A stretch of 64,000 nucleotides of DNA, from contig NZ_CP107942.1 in assembly GCF_036053395.1 (NCBI RefSeq), positions 6,962,501 to 7,026,500 on the forward strand, in the 5' to 3' direction. Source of the DNA: Actinoplanes sp. NBC_00393. Lineage in GTDB: Bacteria > Actinomycetota > Actinomycetes > Mycobacteriales > Micromonosporaceae. The position numbers were made by a program, and so were the translations under genes. Shown here in pieces: positions 18,937-27,675 of this stretch. The stretch's first letter is position 1, and each line of letters starts with the position of its first letter. The notes below the pieces were generated by a model that did not search any database, was not told the DNA's origin, and saw nothing but the letters and a program-made list of their open reading frames with translations.

Positions 18937-19350
18937 GAAAGGGGCCAGAGGGGGCCGGAAGGCGCGGAAAAGCGACGGGAGGGCCGGAAAGGGCGGGAAG
19001 AGGCCGGAGCGCTCAGGGACGGGCGGAAGCGCGGAGGGCCGGGAGGGCCGGCAGGCGCCGGCAGGCGCCGGCAGGCGCAGGCAGGCGCCGGAAGGCGCAG
19101 GCAGGGCCGGAAGGCGCAGGCAGGGCCGGAAGGCGCAGGCAGGGCCGGAAGGCGCAGGATGGCGCAGGAACGGGCCGGAAGGCGCAGGAAGGCGCAGGAA
19201 CGGGCCGGAAGGCGCAGGAAGGCGCAGGAACGGGCCGGAAGGCGCAGGAAGGCGCAGGAACGGGCCGGAAGGCGCAGGAAGGCGCAGGAACGGGCCGGAA
19301 GGCGCAGGAAGGCGCAGGAACAGGCCGGAAAGCCGGACCGCTGGAGAGCC
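18937..19350. repeat. Nested GC-rich tandem array (10-, 19- and 30-bp periods)
   Basis: The array builds in steps. About four 10-bp GGCAGGCGCC-like units end near 19089. Three 19-bp units start at 19090, 19109 and 19128, each beginning GGAAGGCGCAGG. Six 30-bp units start at 19147, 19177, 19207, 19237, 19267 and 19297; these are almost identical and contain the GGAAGGCGCAGG word followed by AAGGCGCAGGAACGGGCC. Degenerate GGCCGGAA-type sequence precedes it from about 18937. It fills the gap between the convergent SAM hydrolase and GNAT genes. The 30-bp period keeps a frame open, but no family or ribosome site is visible. Confidence 0.88.
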
Positions 19351-19387
19351 GAGGCCTGCCCGGGTCCGGCTGCGGCGGGCGAGGGCC

Positions 19388-20128
19388 TCAGATCCGGTGG
19401 TGGATCCAGACGTTGGGTTCTACGTAAACCGCCTGGTTCTGGGCCGGCTCACAATGGACCGGGACCAGCGCACCCGGCACTTCGACCGGGCCCGCATCGG
19501 TGAAGGGCAGGCCGGTCCAGGACCGCCACTGGTCCAGCGTTCCTGTGATGACCATGCTCTGGTGGGCCACGTTCACGATGCGACCGCCGGCTCGCACGTG
19601 GACCCGGATCCACGGGTCCACCGGGAGGTCGTCGGACGGGCGCACCTCGTACGCGTACGCATCGATGGGTTTGGTGATCTGAGCGGTCTTGGCGCTCGGC
19701 CGGACCGGCGCGACCAGGTCCGTGAAGCCCAGCCGGGCCGCGTTGTCGCGCATCGCGGCCAGCATCCGGCTGGACAGGCCGCTGCCCCGCACGTCACGCC
19801 GGATCGCGATCTCCAGGGCGGAGACGATCGACGGCTTGGCGCCCGTCAGACGGTCGTGGATCGCGGTCCGGACCACCCAGTCCCAGCCGGCTTCGGGGAG
19901 ACCGTCCGCAATGGTCCCGTCGAAGGAGATCGGCACCGAGTGCGCCTTGGCCACCGGCTGCCCGGTGGACCGGTCGACCGCGAGCAGCACGAACTCTGGC
20001 CAGAGCTGCTCGTAGTGCCGGTAGTAGAGCGATGACGTGGGGTCTTTCGTCATGAATTCCGGCCAGAGGCCCTCGAGTTCGTCGAAGAGCTCCCAGCGAT
20101 CGCCGACGGGCGCGATGTCCAGGTCCAT
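19388..20128 (-). CDS. GNAT-like N-acetyltransferase
   Basis: The 246-residue protein has a GNAT acetyl-CoA motif, EIAIRRDVRGSGLSSRMLAAM at about 107-127, within an otherwise poorly characterised actinobacterial family (FPFT-like segment GLPFTDAGPVEVPGALVPV; C-terminus AVYVEPNVWIHHRI). The substrate cannot be inferred. The ATG is at 20128, and the hemerythrin gene ends 12 bp upstream, so the two are probably cotranscribed. Its 3' end abuts the nested repeat array. Confidence 0.72.
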   Translation of the reverse strand: MDLDIAPVGDRWELFDELEGLWPEFMTKDPTSSLYYRHYEQLWPEFVLLAVDRSTGQPVAKAHSVPISFDGTIADGLPEAGWDWVVRTAIHDRLTGAKPSIVSALEIAIRRDVRGSGLSSRMLAAMRDNAARLGFTDLVAPVRPSAKTAQITKPIDAYAYEVRPSDDLPVDPWIRVHVRAGGRIVNVAHQSMVITGTLDQWRSWTGLPFTDAGPVEVPGALVPVHCEPAQNQAVYVEPNVWIHHRI

Positions 20129-20140
20129 GCGCGCAGGATG

Positions 20141-20803
20141 TCAGCCGACGCGTACCCGGTCACGTGCTTTTCGGTAGGTGCGGTCGCCGACGAGGCGCCA
20201 GACCAGCCGGATCGGCGGCGGCATCTGGGCCAGGAACCGCTGCTTCTCCTGCGGCGTCGCCTCCTCGAAGAGCGAGCCGAGGAAGACCAGGGCCAGCTTG
20301 TTCTTCGGGATGGCCTCTTGGCCGCGTCTGCCGAGGGCGTCCCATTCGGCGTGGGTCAGATGCTCGCTGACCAGCGGCAGGATTTCTGCTTCCTCGTCGG
20401 CGAGGTGTTCGTCCAGCGCTACCGAGGCCTGCGCGATCACGTCGGCCAACTCGTCGCGGTCCGCTGCGGAGGCGGTGGCGCGCCACCGCGGGTTCAGCTC
20501 GGAGATCCGCTCGAGCGGCTCGTGCAGCCGGTCGTGTTGCGCCTCCATCCGGTGGATCAGGTCGGCGTGCATCTGTGCCCGGTCCAGCAGCAGGGGCCAG
20601 AGCAGTTCGTCCTCGGCGGTGTGGTGGTGGTGCAGGGCGCCGGCCAGGTTGTGCAGGTGGTCGCCGATCGCTTCGGCGCGGGCGGTGTCACCGGGGGCGA
20701 CTGCCCGGACCAGGGCGGGCAGCATCCGGAACTCGCGGCGGAAGACCCGGTGCACGAGCACCATCTCCCAGGTGTCGACCGGTGTGGTGGTTGTCGTCGT
20801 CAT
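20141..20803 (-). CDS. Hemerythrin/HHE-domain protein
   Basis: The 220-residue protein starts at the ATG at 20803 (MTTTTTTPVDTWEMVLVHRVFRREF). Metal-ligand candidates of an HHE di-iron four-helix bundle are visible: H19, HLHNLAGALHHHHTAEDELLWP, HDRLHEP and LDEHLADEEAEILP. Members of this actinobacterial subfamily bind iron and are linked to oxygen, NO or redox sensing, but the exact role here is unknown. The reading frame remains open upstream to 21760 only because it shadows the divergent regulator gene. It is divergent from that regulator by 66 bp and upstream of the GNAT gene. Confidence 0.88.
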   Translation of the reverse strand: MTTTTTTPVDTWEMVLVHRVFRREFRMLPALVRAVAPGDTARAEAIGDHLHNLAGALHHHHTAEDELLWPLLLDRAQMHADLIHRMEAQHDRLHEPLERISELNPRWRATASAADRDELADVIAQASVALDEHLADEEAEILPLVSEHLTHAEWDALGRRGQEAIPKNKLALVFLGSLFEEATPQEKQRFLAQMPPPIRLVWRLVGDRTYRKARDRVRVG

Positions 20804-20869
20804 ACCGCGACCATGCCCGGGTCGGCTTGCAGACTGCCTGCAACCCGCCTGCACTCCTATGATCGGCGC

Positions 20870-23566
20870 GTGTTGATCGGCAGGGTGCTGGGACCGACCG
20901 AGGTCGAGGCGGGCGGCGCGCCGGTCGACCTGGGCGGTCCGCTGCCGCGCCGGCTGGTCACCGCGCTGATCTCGGCCGAGGGCCGTCCGGTCAGCGAGGA
21001 CACGCTGGCCGAGGCGCTCTGGGCGGACACCCCGCCGGCCAGCCCGTCGGTCTCCCTGCAGGCTTACGTGTCGCGGTTGCGGCGCGCCTTCGGCGACGCG
21101 CGTGACGCGTTGCAACGCGTCGAGGACGGCTATCGGCTGCGGCTCGCGGAGACCGATGCGGCCCGTTTCGAGGCCGCGGTGGAGCAGGGGCGAGCGCTGC
21201 TCGCCGACGAGCGGCCGGGCGATGCCGTCCGCGCCTTCGACGCGGCCCTGACGATGTGGCGGGGTGAGGCTTTCGCCGATCTGCCGGGCTTCGCCGCGCC
21301 GTCGCGGGCGCGTCTCGACGAGCTGCGCGCGGTCGCGGTGGAGGAGCGGCTGGCCGCGAAGGTCGCTACCGGCGATGCGCCGGGCGCGGTGGGCGATCTG
21401 GAAGCGGGCGTACGCGCGGAGCCCTACCGGGAACGACGCTGGGAACTGTTGATCCTCGCCCAGTACCGCAGTGGCCGGCAGGCCGACGCGCTGGCCACGC
21501 TGCGCCGCGTGCGGGCACTGCTCGCCGACGAGCTGGGCATCGACCCGGGCCCCGGCCTGCAGGAGCTGGAGAGCCGCCTGCTGGCCCAGGACCCGCAGCT
21601 GCTCCTGCAAACCCGCCCAGCGCCCGCGGTCCGCCCGCTCACCGCCTTCCTGGGCCGGACCGCCGAGCTGACCGCCCTGGACCGGCTGATGGCCACGAGC
21701 CGCCTGGTCACCCTGGTCGGACCGGGCGGCGCCGGCAAGACCCGCCTGGCCGTCGAGCACGCCGCCGACCGGGGCTGGTTCGTCCGGCTGGCCGACGCGA
21801 CCGACCCGGTCCTGGCCGTCGCCGCCACGCTGGGATTACGCGGCTCCACCGTCGAGGCGGTGACCGCGGCGCTGGCCGACCGGACCGGCCTGCTCGTGCT
21901 GGACAACTGCGAGCACCTGGTCGAGCCGGTCGCCGGCATGGTGCTGCACCTGCTCGTCCACTGCCCCGGGATCCGAGTGCTGGCGACCAGCCGGGAGGCG
22001 CTCGGTGTGGACGGGGAACGGCTGCTGCCGGTCGCACCGCTGCCGTCCGTGGACGCGATCGCGCTGCTCACCGACCGGATCTCGGCGATCCGCCCGGGCT
22101 GGCGGCCCGATTCGGCGGAGATCGGGCACCTGCGGCGGATCGCGGCGGCCCTGGACGGCATCCCGCTCGCCCTGGAGCTGGCCGCCGCCCGCGCCCGGAT
22201 CCTGAGTCTCGGTGAGCTGAGCGAGCTGCTGGACGACCGGTTCCCGCAGCTCGGGCCGGTGCCGCGGGGTGCGCTCGCTCCGCACGAGACCCTGGAGGCG
22301 GCGGTCGCCTGGAGCGTGGACCTGCTGCCGCCGGCCGACCGGGCCCTGTTGTTGCGCCTGTGGCCGTACGAGGGTGGGTTCGCGCTGACCGCTGTGGGCC
22401 CGGATCTGGAGGCGCTCTCCGGGCTGGTGGCCCGCTCGGTGGTGGTCGCGGACACCGGCGTGACCCCGGCCCGGTACCGGCTGCTGGAGATGATCCGGGC
22501 GTACTGCCGGGCGCACGATCCGGACCCGGCCGGCAGCCGGGCGGCGCACGCGGCCTGGGTACGCGGACTCGTCCTGCACTGGATCCCGGAGCTGAGCGGC
22601 GACCGGTCGGCCCACGCGATCCGGATGCTGAACCGGGAGCTGCCCAACCTGCGGGCCGGGGTGGAGCACGACCTGACCGCCGATCCGCCCGCCGCCCTGC
22701 GGACCGCTGCTCTGCTCGGCTGGTTCTGGTTCCGGGGTGGACACGTCGCCGACGGGTTGCGCCTGCTCACCGCGGGCCTGGCCGAGGCCCCGCAGGCACC
22801 GGGACGGGACCGGGCGCGGGCCTGGTCGGCCTGCGCGACGCTGCGGTTCATCGCGGGCGACCTGGCCGGCGCCGGGGACTGTCTCCGGGAGGCGTACGCG
22901 GCGATCGGCACCCCCGCCGACCGGGAGGCGAGGGTCGTGCACGCGCAGATGCTGTACTACGACTCGCTGCTGCAGGAGGCGACGGGTGACTTCGCCGCGG
23001 CCGCCGACCGGGCCCGGGAGTCGATTGCCGCGGCCCGGGCGTACGGCGAGGAGTGGATCGTCCCGTCCGGCGAGGTCTGCCTCGGCTTCGCCCTGGCCGG
23101 GCTGGGCGAGATCGCGGACGGCCGGCGGATCCTCGTCGAGGCGATCGAGGCGGCGCTCACCCAGCACAGCCGGTGGGCCGCCGCGCTGGGCGAACTGGCC
23201 CTGGCCCGCGCCTTCCTGACCGGGAACGCGGCGGCGCCGGTGGATCCGGTCGCCGCGCTCGCGTCGGTGCGCCGGGCCCTGGAGCTGTTCCAGCGTGAGA
23301 ACGACATCGGCAACGTGCTGACCAGCCTGCACACCGGCTGTTACGCGCTGGCACTGGACGGGCGACGGGAGACCGCTGCGGTTCTGCTCGCGGGGGTGCG
23401 CCGGCACGCCGTACGCCATGGGGTTGATCCGGATCTGGCCGGCCCGACGCTGACCGCCGCGCTGGAGGAAGTGCTGGCCGGGGTTGATTGTGAAGCCGCC
23501 GCTCAGGCGGCCCGTGACCTCGGGGAGGCGGAGATGATCGCGCTGCTCGGTTCGGCGACCGGCTGA
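20870..23566 (+). CDS. BTAD-domain transcriptional regulator with ATPase and TPR-like region
   Basis: The protein is about 898 residues with an AfsR/SARP-like layout. There is an N-terminal winged helix (about 1-90, LVTALISAEGRPVSEDTLAEALW), a BTAD (about 95-240), an NB-ARC-type ATPase with P-loop GPGGAGKT near residue 284 and Walker-B-like VLDNCEHLVEP, then a long alpha-helical TPR-like region. Such proteins activate secondary-metabolite or stress genes in response to an unknown signal. Start: the GTG at 20870; the frame runs further upstream but overlaps the hemerythrin gene. No biosynthetic cluster lies in the window, so the target is not evident. Nei2 follows after 17 bp. Confidence 0.9.
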   Translation: MLIGRVLGPTEVEAGGAPVDLGGPLPRRLVTALISAEGRPVSEDTLAEALWADTPPASPSVSLQAYVSRLRRAFGDARDALQRVEDGYRLRLAETDAARFEAAVEQGRALLADERPGDAVRAFDAALTMWRGEAFADLPGFAAPSRARLDELRAVAVEERLAAKVATGDAPGAVGDLEAGVRAEPYRERRWELLILAQYRSGRQADALATLRRVRALLADELGIDPGPGLQELESRLLAQDPQLLLQTRPAPAVRPLTAFLGRTAELTALDRLMATSRLVTLVGPGGAGKTRLAVEHAADRGWFVRLADATDPVLAVAATLGLRGSTVEAVTAALADRTGLLVLDNCEHLVEPVAGMVLHLLVHCPGIRVLATSREALGVDGERLLPVAPLPSVDAIALLTDRISAIRPGWRPDSAEIGHLRRIAAALDGIPLALELAAARARILSLGELSELLDDRFPQLGPVPRGALAPHETLEAAVAWSVDLLPPADRALLLRLWPYEGGFALTAVGPDLEALSGLVARSVVVADTGVTPARYRLLEMIRAYCRAHDPDPAGSRAAHAAWVRGLVLHWIPELSGDRSAHAIRMLNRELPNLRAGVEHDLTADPPAALRTAALLGWFWFRGGHVADGLRLLTAGLAEAPQAPGRDRARAWSACATLRFIAGDLAGAGDCLREAYAAIGTPADREARVVHAQMLYYDSLLQEATGDFAAAADRARESIAAARAYGEEWIVPSGEVCLGFALAGLGEIADGRRILVEAIEAALTQHSRWAAALGELALARAFLTGNAAAPVDPVAALASVRRALELFQRENDIGNVLTSLHTGCYALALDGRRETAAVLLAGVRRHAVRHGVDPDLAGPTLTAALEEVLAGVDCEAAAQAARDLGEAEMIALLGSATG

Positions 23567-23583
23567 CGGGGCAGGATGGGGGC

Positions 23584-24387
23584 ATGCCGGAAGGGGACAC
23601 CGTCTGGAACACCGCCCGGGTGCTGGAGAAGGCACTCCTCGGTGAGGTGCTGACCGGCTCCGACTTCCGGGTGCCGCGCCTGGCCACCACCGACCTGACC
23701 GGCTGGACCGTGGCCGAGTCGGCGAGCCGGGGCAAGCATCTGCTGCTGCGGCTGACCCGCGACGGGCGGCCGCCGCACACCCTGCACTCGCACCTGCGGA
23801 TGGAGGGCGCCTGGCGGGCCTATGCCCCGGGTGAGCGCTGGACCGCCCGCCCGGCCCACCTGATCCGGGTGGTGCTGCGCACCGCGCGTTCGGTGGCGGT
23901 CGGCTATCACCTGCACGAGGTGATGCTGGTGCCGACCGCCGAGGAGGAGCGGCTGGTGGGGCATCTGGGCCCGGATCTGCTGGGCGCCGACTGGGATCCG
24001 GCCGAGGCGACCCGCCGGCTCGCCGCCCATCCGGCGACGAGCATCGCGGAGGCGCTGCTGGACCAGCGCAATCTGGCCGGGGTGGGCAACCTGTACAAGG
24101 CCGAGACGCTGTTCCTGCGCGGCCTCTGGCCGTGGACCCCGGTCGCCGACGTGCCCGATCTGACCGGCACGGTCGAGCTGGCCCAGAAACTGGTGGCCTC
24201 CAACCGGGGTCGCTGGACGCAGACCACCACCGGGTCGCTACGACGCGGCGAGACAAGCTATGTGTACGGACGACGCGCACAACCCTGCCGCCGGTGCGGC
24301 ACCGCGATCCGCAAGGCCGACCAGGGCGAACGGATCACGTACTGGTGTCCCCGCTGCCAGCCCGAGCCGGTCTCAGAGGCAGGGTGA
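23584..24387 (+). CDS. nei2: Nei2-type DNA glycosylase/AP lyase
   Basis: The 267-residue Fpg/Nei family protein starts MPEGDTVWNTARVLEKAL, with the catalytic Pro2-Glu3 and the conserved lysine in SRGKHLLLRL. The H2TH region (LLDQRNLAGVGNLYKAE) and a C-terminal zinc finger (CRRCGTAIRK then YWCPRC) are intact. It removes oxidised pyrimidines and nicks the resulting site. The best match by start and layout is mycobacterial Nei2, whose gene normally adjoins lhr. Its 3' end overlaps the convergent lipoprotein gene by 15 bp. Confidence 0.95.
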   Translation: MPEGDTVWNTARVLEKALLGEVLTGSDFRVPRLATTDLTGWTVAESASRGKHLLLRLTRDGRPPHTLHSHLRMEGAWRAYAPGERWTARPAHLIRVVLRTARSVAVGYHLHEVMLVPTAEEERLVGHLGPDLLGADWDPAEATRRLAAHPATSIAEALLDQRNLAGVGNLYKAETLFLRGLWPWTPVADVPDLTGTVELAQKLVASNRGRWTQTTTGSLRRGETSYVYGRRAQPCRRCGTAIRKADQGERITYWCPRCQPEPVSEAG

Positions 24388-24852
24388 GCTGCTGTTCAGG
24401 TACGCGTCGACGGTCCCGTTGTCCCGCTTGGTGACGTCGATGCTGATCCGGAAGCCGTCCGGCGCCTCGACCGCGAAGTTCGGCAGCTGCGGGTCGTCAC
24501 GCTCGTCCCGGACCGTCTCGTACGCCTTGCCGGTCCAGAAGTCGGCCAGGGTCGGCACGGCGTCGTCGACCGGCCAGCCCTGCGGGTAGTCGATCTGGTA
24601 GTGCGTCTCGATGAAGACCCGGTCGTCACCGGGACCGTCGTCGCACTTCATGTCGTCGGCGTGCAGCGTCTCGCGCAGCGTCGCGCCCGGCGGCAGCTGC
24701 TTCATCGCCTCGTCGGCGAGCTCGGCGACACGCACCACGGCCTCGTTGGCGGTGATGTCCGGCCTGGGGTACACGGTGCCACATCCAGTGATCAGGCCGC
24801 CGGCGACGAGCGCGGCGGCGACGGTCAGAGCGAACCGGTTCCGGGGTGTCAC
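24373..24852 (-). CDS. Predicted lipoprotein of unknown function
   Basis: The 159-residue protein from a GTG at 24852 has a lipoprotein signal peptide: Arg at the start, a hydrophobic stretch (FALTVAAALVAGGL) and a lipobox LITGC with the lipidated Cys near residue 24. The mature part contains paired cysteines (MKCDD; SSSPCL at the C-terminus) and no family I recognise. The start overlaps the stop of the DUF1023 gene by four bases (GTGA), implying coupled translation. It is the last gene of the WXG-like/DUF1023/lipoprotein operon and overlaps nei2 tail to tail. Confidence 0.78.
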   Translation of the reverse strand: MTPRNRFALTVAAALVAGGLITGCGTVYPRPDITANEAVVRVAELADEAMKQLPPGATLRETLHADDMKCDDGPGDDRVFIETHYQIDYPQGWPVDDAVPTLADFWTGKAYETVRDERDDPQLPNFAVEAPDGFRISIDVTKRDNGTVDAYLNSSSPCL

Positions 24853-26528
24853 TGCACCCTGCCTTCCTGCCCGGTGACGATAAAGGCGATGTTGCGGCGG
24901 GACGGGTTGTTCGGGTCCCAGTAGTCCGAGTGGGCTTCGACCGGGTTGAACGATCCCGGGTCGCTGGTGAACTGGCGACCGCCGAAGCCCGGATTGGCGG
25001 GATTCTCGCCGAACCGCATGTTGTCGTCCACCCCGGTCAGCTGGATCACGTCGTTGGCGGCGGTGCTGGCCCACACGTCACCGGCGTCGCCCTGGATGTA
25101 CAGGTCCGAGGCCGAGTCGACGCCGACTCCCGGGCTGCCGACGAAGATCAGGCCGTTCACGGCCAGGCCCTTCTCGTGGGCCGCGATCCCGACGGTCGTG
25201 GTGCCGTAGCTGTGGCCGATCATCGTGTTGCGCGACGGCGGCCCGTCGTGGGTGACCCGCAATCCGTCCTGGAACCGGGACAGGTCACCGGCGGCACGTT
25301 CGGCATAGCCGGCCGAGGCGGCGTTATGGAAGAAGTCCGGCGCGTCGTAGCCGAGCCAGGTGATCGCGGCCGTCTTTCGCCCGGAGGGATCGAGACGGTT
25401 GGCGTCGTCGGCCATCACGTCCGCCCGGTCGATGTCGCCCGCGATGCTCGGCAGATCGGCCATCGTGCCGGGCACATAGGTCACCACGTTGTCGGCCTCG
25501 TCGGGGTTGCCGACGGCGACGATGGCCCGGCCGTCGTCCGCCGACGAATACCCCAGCAGGAAGGCGGGCGGCTTGCCCGGGTCGGCGAGCCGGTCGCGCA
25601 CCGCCAGCGGCCCGGCCAACTGCTTCTCCAGCGGCTCACGTTCCCGGTCGATGCGATCGAGTTCGGCGAGGACGCTGCCGGCCGGGTTCGCCGAGTCCGG
25701 GTAGATCTCGCCGAGCCGGCCCTGCGCGGCCATCGCCCGCAGGAACTCCTCCCGCCGGTTCAGCTCGTCCCGCCGCTGGATCTCGTCGGTCAGCCCGGCC
25801 AGGTCGCGGTCGAGGACGATCCGGTTGGCGGTGTCCCGGTCGGTGGCAGGGACGCCGTCCAGCGCCCCGATCAGCTCCGGGAAGTTCTGCAGGGCCTCCT
25901 CCTGCTGCTGCGGCGTCAGCGTCTCCCACCACTCCCGGATCTCCCGGGGCTGCCGGGCACGCTGATCCTCCACATCGGCCCGGCTGACGGTCCGCATCTG
26001 CAGCTGCCCGAAACCGTTCGCGCCGGACGGCAGATTGACGTTCAGCACGTTGGCCGTCGAGTCGTCCTGCGCCCGCGCCCGCTCGAGCACCGCCTCCAGA
26101 TCGGCCATGATCCCGGCCATCGCGCGGGCGGTGTGATCCAGCTGGCCACCCGTGTACGCCGAAGCCGGCGCGGTGATCCGGCCCGCCGCCGCGTCGATGG
26201 TGAACCCGGCCTGCTGCGCCGACGCGACGATCTCCTCGGCCTGTCTGCGGAGGGCGCCTACGGCGTACGCATGCTCCTCAAGAGCGTCGTAGATCCGCCG
26301 CGCCGGGTTGTAGGTGTTGCTCACCTCGGCCCGCAGCCCGGCCGCCCGGGTGGCCGCCTCCTCCGAGCCCGCGCCGGCCGACCACGCGTACGGAAGATCG
26401 CGGGTGGCCCGGATGAGCTGCTCGGCGGTGTCGTCGATCTGGCCGGCGAGCTGCTTCCACGCGGCAGCGGCCTGATGCCACGGCGTGTCGTACGCCTTGA
26501 GCAGCTGCTCCAGCGTCAGCGCGCTCAC
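24849..26528 (-). CDS. DUF1023 alpha/beta hydrolase with helical N-terminal domain
   Basis: The 559-residue protein has two parts. Residues about 1-160 are alpha-helical and WXG-like (KAYDTPWHQAAAAWKQLAGQIDDTAEQLI). Residues about 320-555 form a DUF1023 alpha/beta hydrolase with the nucleophile elbow GHSYGTTTVG (Ser near 438) and a C-terminal histidine in VEAHSDYWD. No signal peptide is visible, but a WXG-like N-terminus suggests either type VII secretion or pairing with the small WXG-like protein encoded just upstream. The start overlaps that gene by four bases (ATGA), and the lipoprotein gene overlaps its end. The substrate is unknown. Confidence 0.87.
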   Translation of the reverse strand: MSALTLEQLLKAYDTPWHQAAAAWKQLAGQIDDTAEQLIRATRDLPYAWSAGAGSEEAATRAAGLRAEVSNTYNPARRIYDALEEHAYAVGALRRQAEEIVASAQQAGFTIDAAAGRITAPASAYTGGQLDHTARAMAGIMADLEAVLERARAQDDSTANVLNVNLPSGANGFGQLQMRTVSRADVEDQRARQPREIREWWETLTPQQQEEALQNFPELIGALDGVPATDRDTANRIVLDRDLAGLTDEIQRRDELNRREEFLRAMAAQGRLGEIYPDSANPAGSVLAELDRIDREREPLEKQLAGPLAVRDRLADPGKPPAFLLGYSSADDGRAIVAVGNPDEADNVVTYVPGTMADLPSIAGDIDRADVMADDANRLDPSGRKTAAITWLGYDAPDFFHNAASAGYAERAAGDLSRFQDGLRVTHDGPPSRNTMIGHSYGTTTVGIAAHEKGLAVNGLIFVGSPGVGVDSASDLYIQGDAGDVWASTAANDVIQLTGVDDNMRFGENPANPGFGGRQFTSDPGSFNPVEAHSDYWDPNNPSRRNIAFIVTGQEGRVQ

Positions 26529-26833
26529 CGCGGCACCTGCCCGGCCCCGCGGATCCGCTGCCCGCCGGCCTCGTCGGTCCGGGTGTAGTCATCGGCCGCA
26601 GCGGTCAGCGCCGCGGAGAACCCCTCGATCTCCGCGGTCAGGCGGCGCAGATGTGCCTCCCACACCTGCTCGGCGGCACGGATCGCGGTGGCCGACGACC
26701 AGCCGGGCTCGCTGGTGGTGGCAAGCCGGTGCTCGGCGGCCGACATCGCGGCCTTGAGGGTGTTTCCGGCCGCCTGCGTCCCCGTCGCGCAGGCTCGCAG
26801 AGCCGGCACGTCGACAGCCAGGCCGTCTTCCAT
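26525..26833 (-). CDS. WXG100/ESAT-6-like small protein
   Basis: The 102-residue all-helical protein has the size and central turn of WXG100-type proteins: helix 1 about 10-38, turn PGWSS (42-46) and helix 2 about 48-90 ending YTRTDE. A strict WXG is replaced by GWSS, so the family call is tentative. It overlaps the DUF1023 gene by four bases. Together they resemble small type VII secretion-associated modules, but no EccC-type ATPase is present in the window. Confidence 0.7.
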   Translation of the reverse strand: MEDGLAVDVPALRACATGTQAAGNTLKAAMSAAEHRLATTSEPGWSSATAIRAAEQVWEAHLRRLTAEIEGFSAALTAAADDYTRTDEAGGQRIRGAGQVPR

Positions 26834-26896
26834 CCCCGTCTCCCGTCGTTCTCCCTATCCAGAGAGAACACCGCACGGGGGCGCAGGGTTCAACCG

Positions 26897-27661
26897 TCAG
26901 CCGGCGGCTCGAAACCGGGCGGTGCTGTCGCGCAGCTCGGCCAGCCCCTCGGCGATGCCGCGGAGCCGGTCGGTCGCCTCGATCAGGCTGAAATACGCCG
27001 GGTGGCGGGCGTCGGCCACCGGGTGCCCGTCCTCCGCGACATAGCTGGCCGCCGCCGCGACGAGGCTCTCGAACGCCGTCACACCCTCGTCGAACTGCTC
27101 GGCCAGGGCGGCGTGCGACTGGGTCAGCGCATCCCGCTGGCCGGGCTGCCCGAGCGGGATGGCGCGTTCCACACTCGCCGCCCGCTGGCCCAGATCGCGC
27201 AGCCAGGTCTCGGCGGTGGCCGCCTCCAGCGCCGCGGTCTCCCCGGCGCCGGTGAGCCGGCCGGCGAGCCCGGACATCGTCTGCGACGCCCGGTCCAGCC
27301 GGTCCCAGGACTGGGCGATCGTGGAGCCGCGGAGCGCGAACCGGGTGCGCTGGCGCCGCACCTCGTGCAGCACCGTGCGGCCGGCCGGGAACTTCTCCAG
27401 AGCCCCGGCCAGGCCGGGCGCGGTGATCGCGGGCGGCGGCGCCGGGGTCGCGGCGAGCTCCCGGTGGTCGCTCCAGCGCCACCAGGCCAGCACCGCCGAA
27501 CCACCCGCGGCAGCCGCCCAGGCGGCGTCGCCGATACCGATCCCCGCGTACGGCGTGAGGACGGCAGCGGCCGCGGTCAGGCCGCCACCGAGCACGCTCC
27601 ACCGGCGCGCTGACCCGCGCAGCCGCTTGAGCCGCCGGAAGTACCTGGTCCGCTCGTCCAC
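26897..27661 (-). CDS. pspM: Phage-shock membrane protein PspM
   Basis: The 254-residue protein has a basic N-terminus (MDERTRYFRRLKRLRG), two membrane helices (about 22-41 and 44-62) and a long helical C-terminal domain. In actinobacteria the gene after clgR and pspA encodes PspM, which links PspA to the membrane; position, size and topology all agree. It starts at a GTG 14 bp after the pspA stop and is presumably cotranscribed. A pspN homologue does not follow; the next gene leftward belongs to the WXG/DUF1023 operon. Confidence 0.82.
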   Translation of the reverse strand: MDERTRYFRRLKRLRGSARRWSVLGGGLTAAAAVLTPYAGIGIGDAAWAAAAGGSAVLAWWRWSDHRELAATPAPPPAITAPGLAGALEKFPAGRTVLHEVRRQRTRFALRGSTIAQSWDRLDRASQTMSGLAGRLTGAGETAALEAATAETWLRDLGQRAASVERAIPLGQPGQRDALTQSHAALAEQFDEGVTAFESLVAAAASYVAEDGHPVADARHPAYFSLIEATDRLRGIAEGLAELRDSTARFRAAG

Positions 27662-27675
27662 CGTCGCCCCCGCTC

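Noticed and set aside
18871..19503. Arg/Lys-rich repetitive protein GRRRKAQERA
   Set aside because: It is the SAM hydrolase downstream gap read through the 30-bp array. It lacks its own start signal and continues into the antisense of the GNAT gene.
20803..21760. N-terminal extension of the hemerythrin protein to 539 residues
   Set aside because: The extension is the antisense of the divergent BTAD regulator gene. The ATG at 20803 gives a complete family-like protein.
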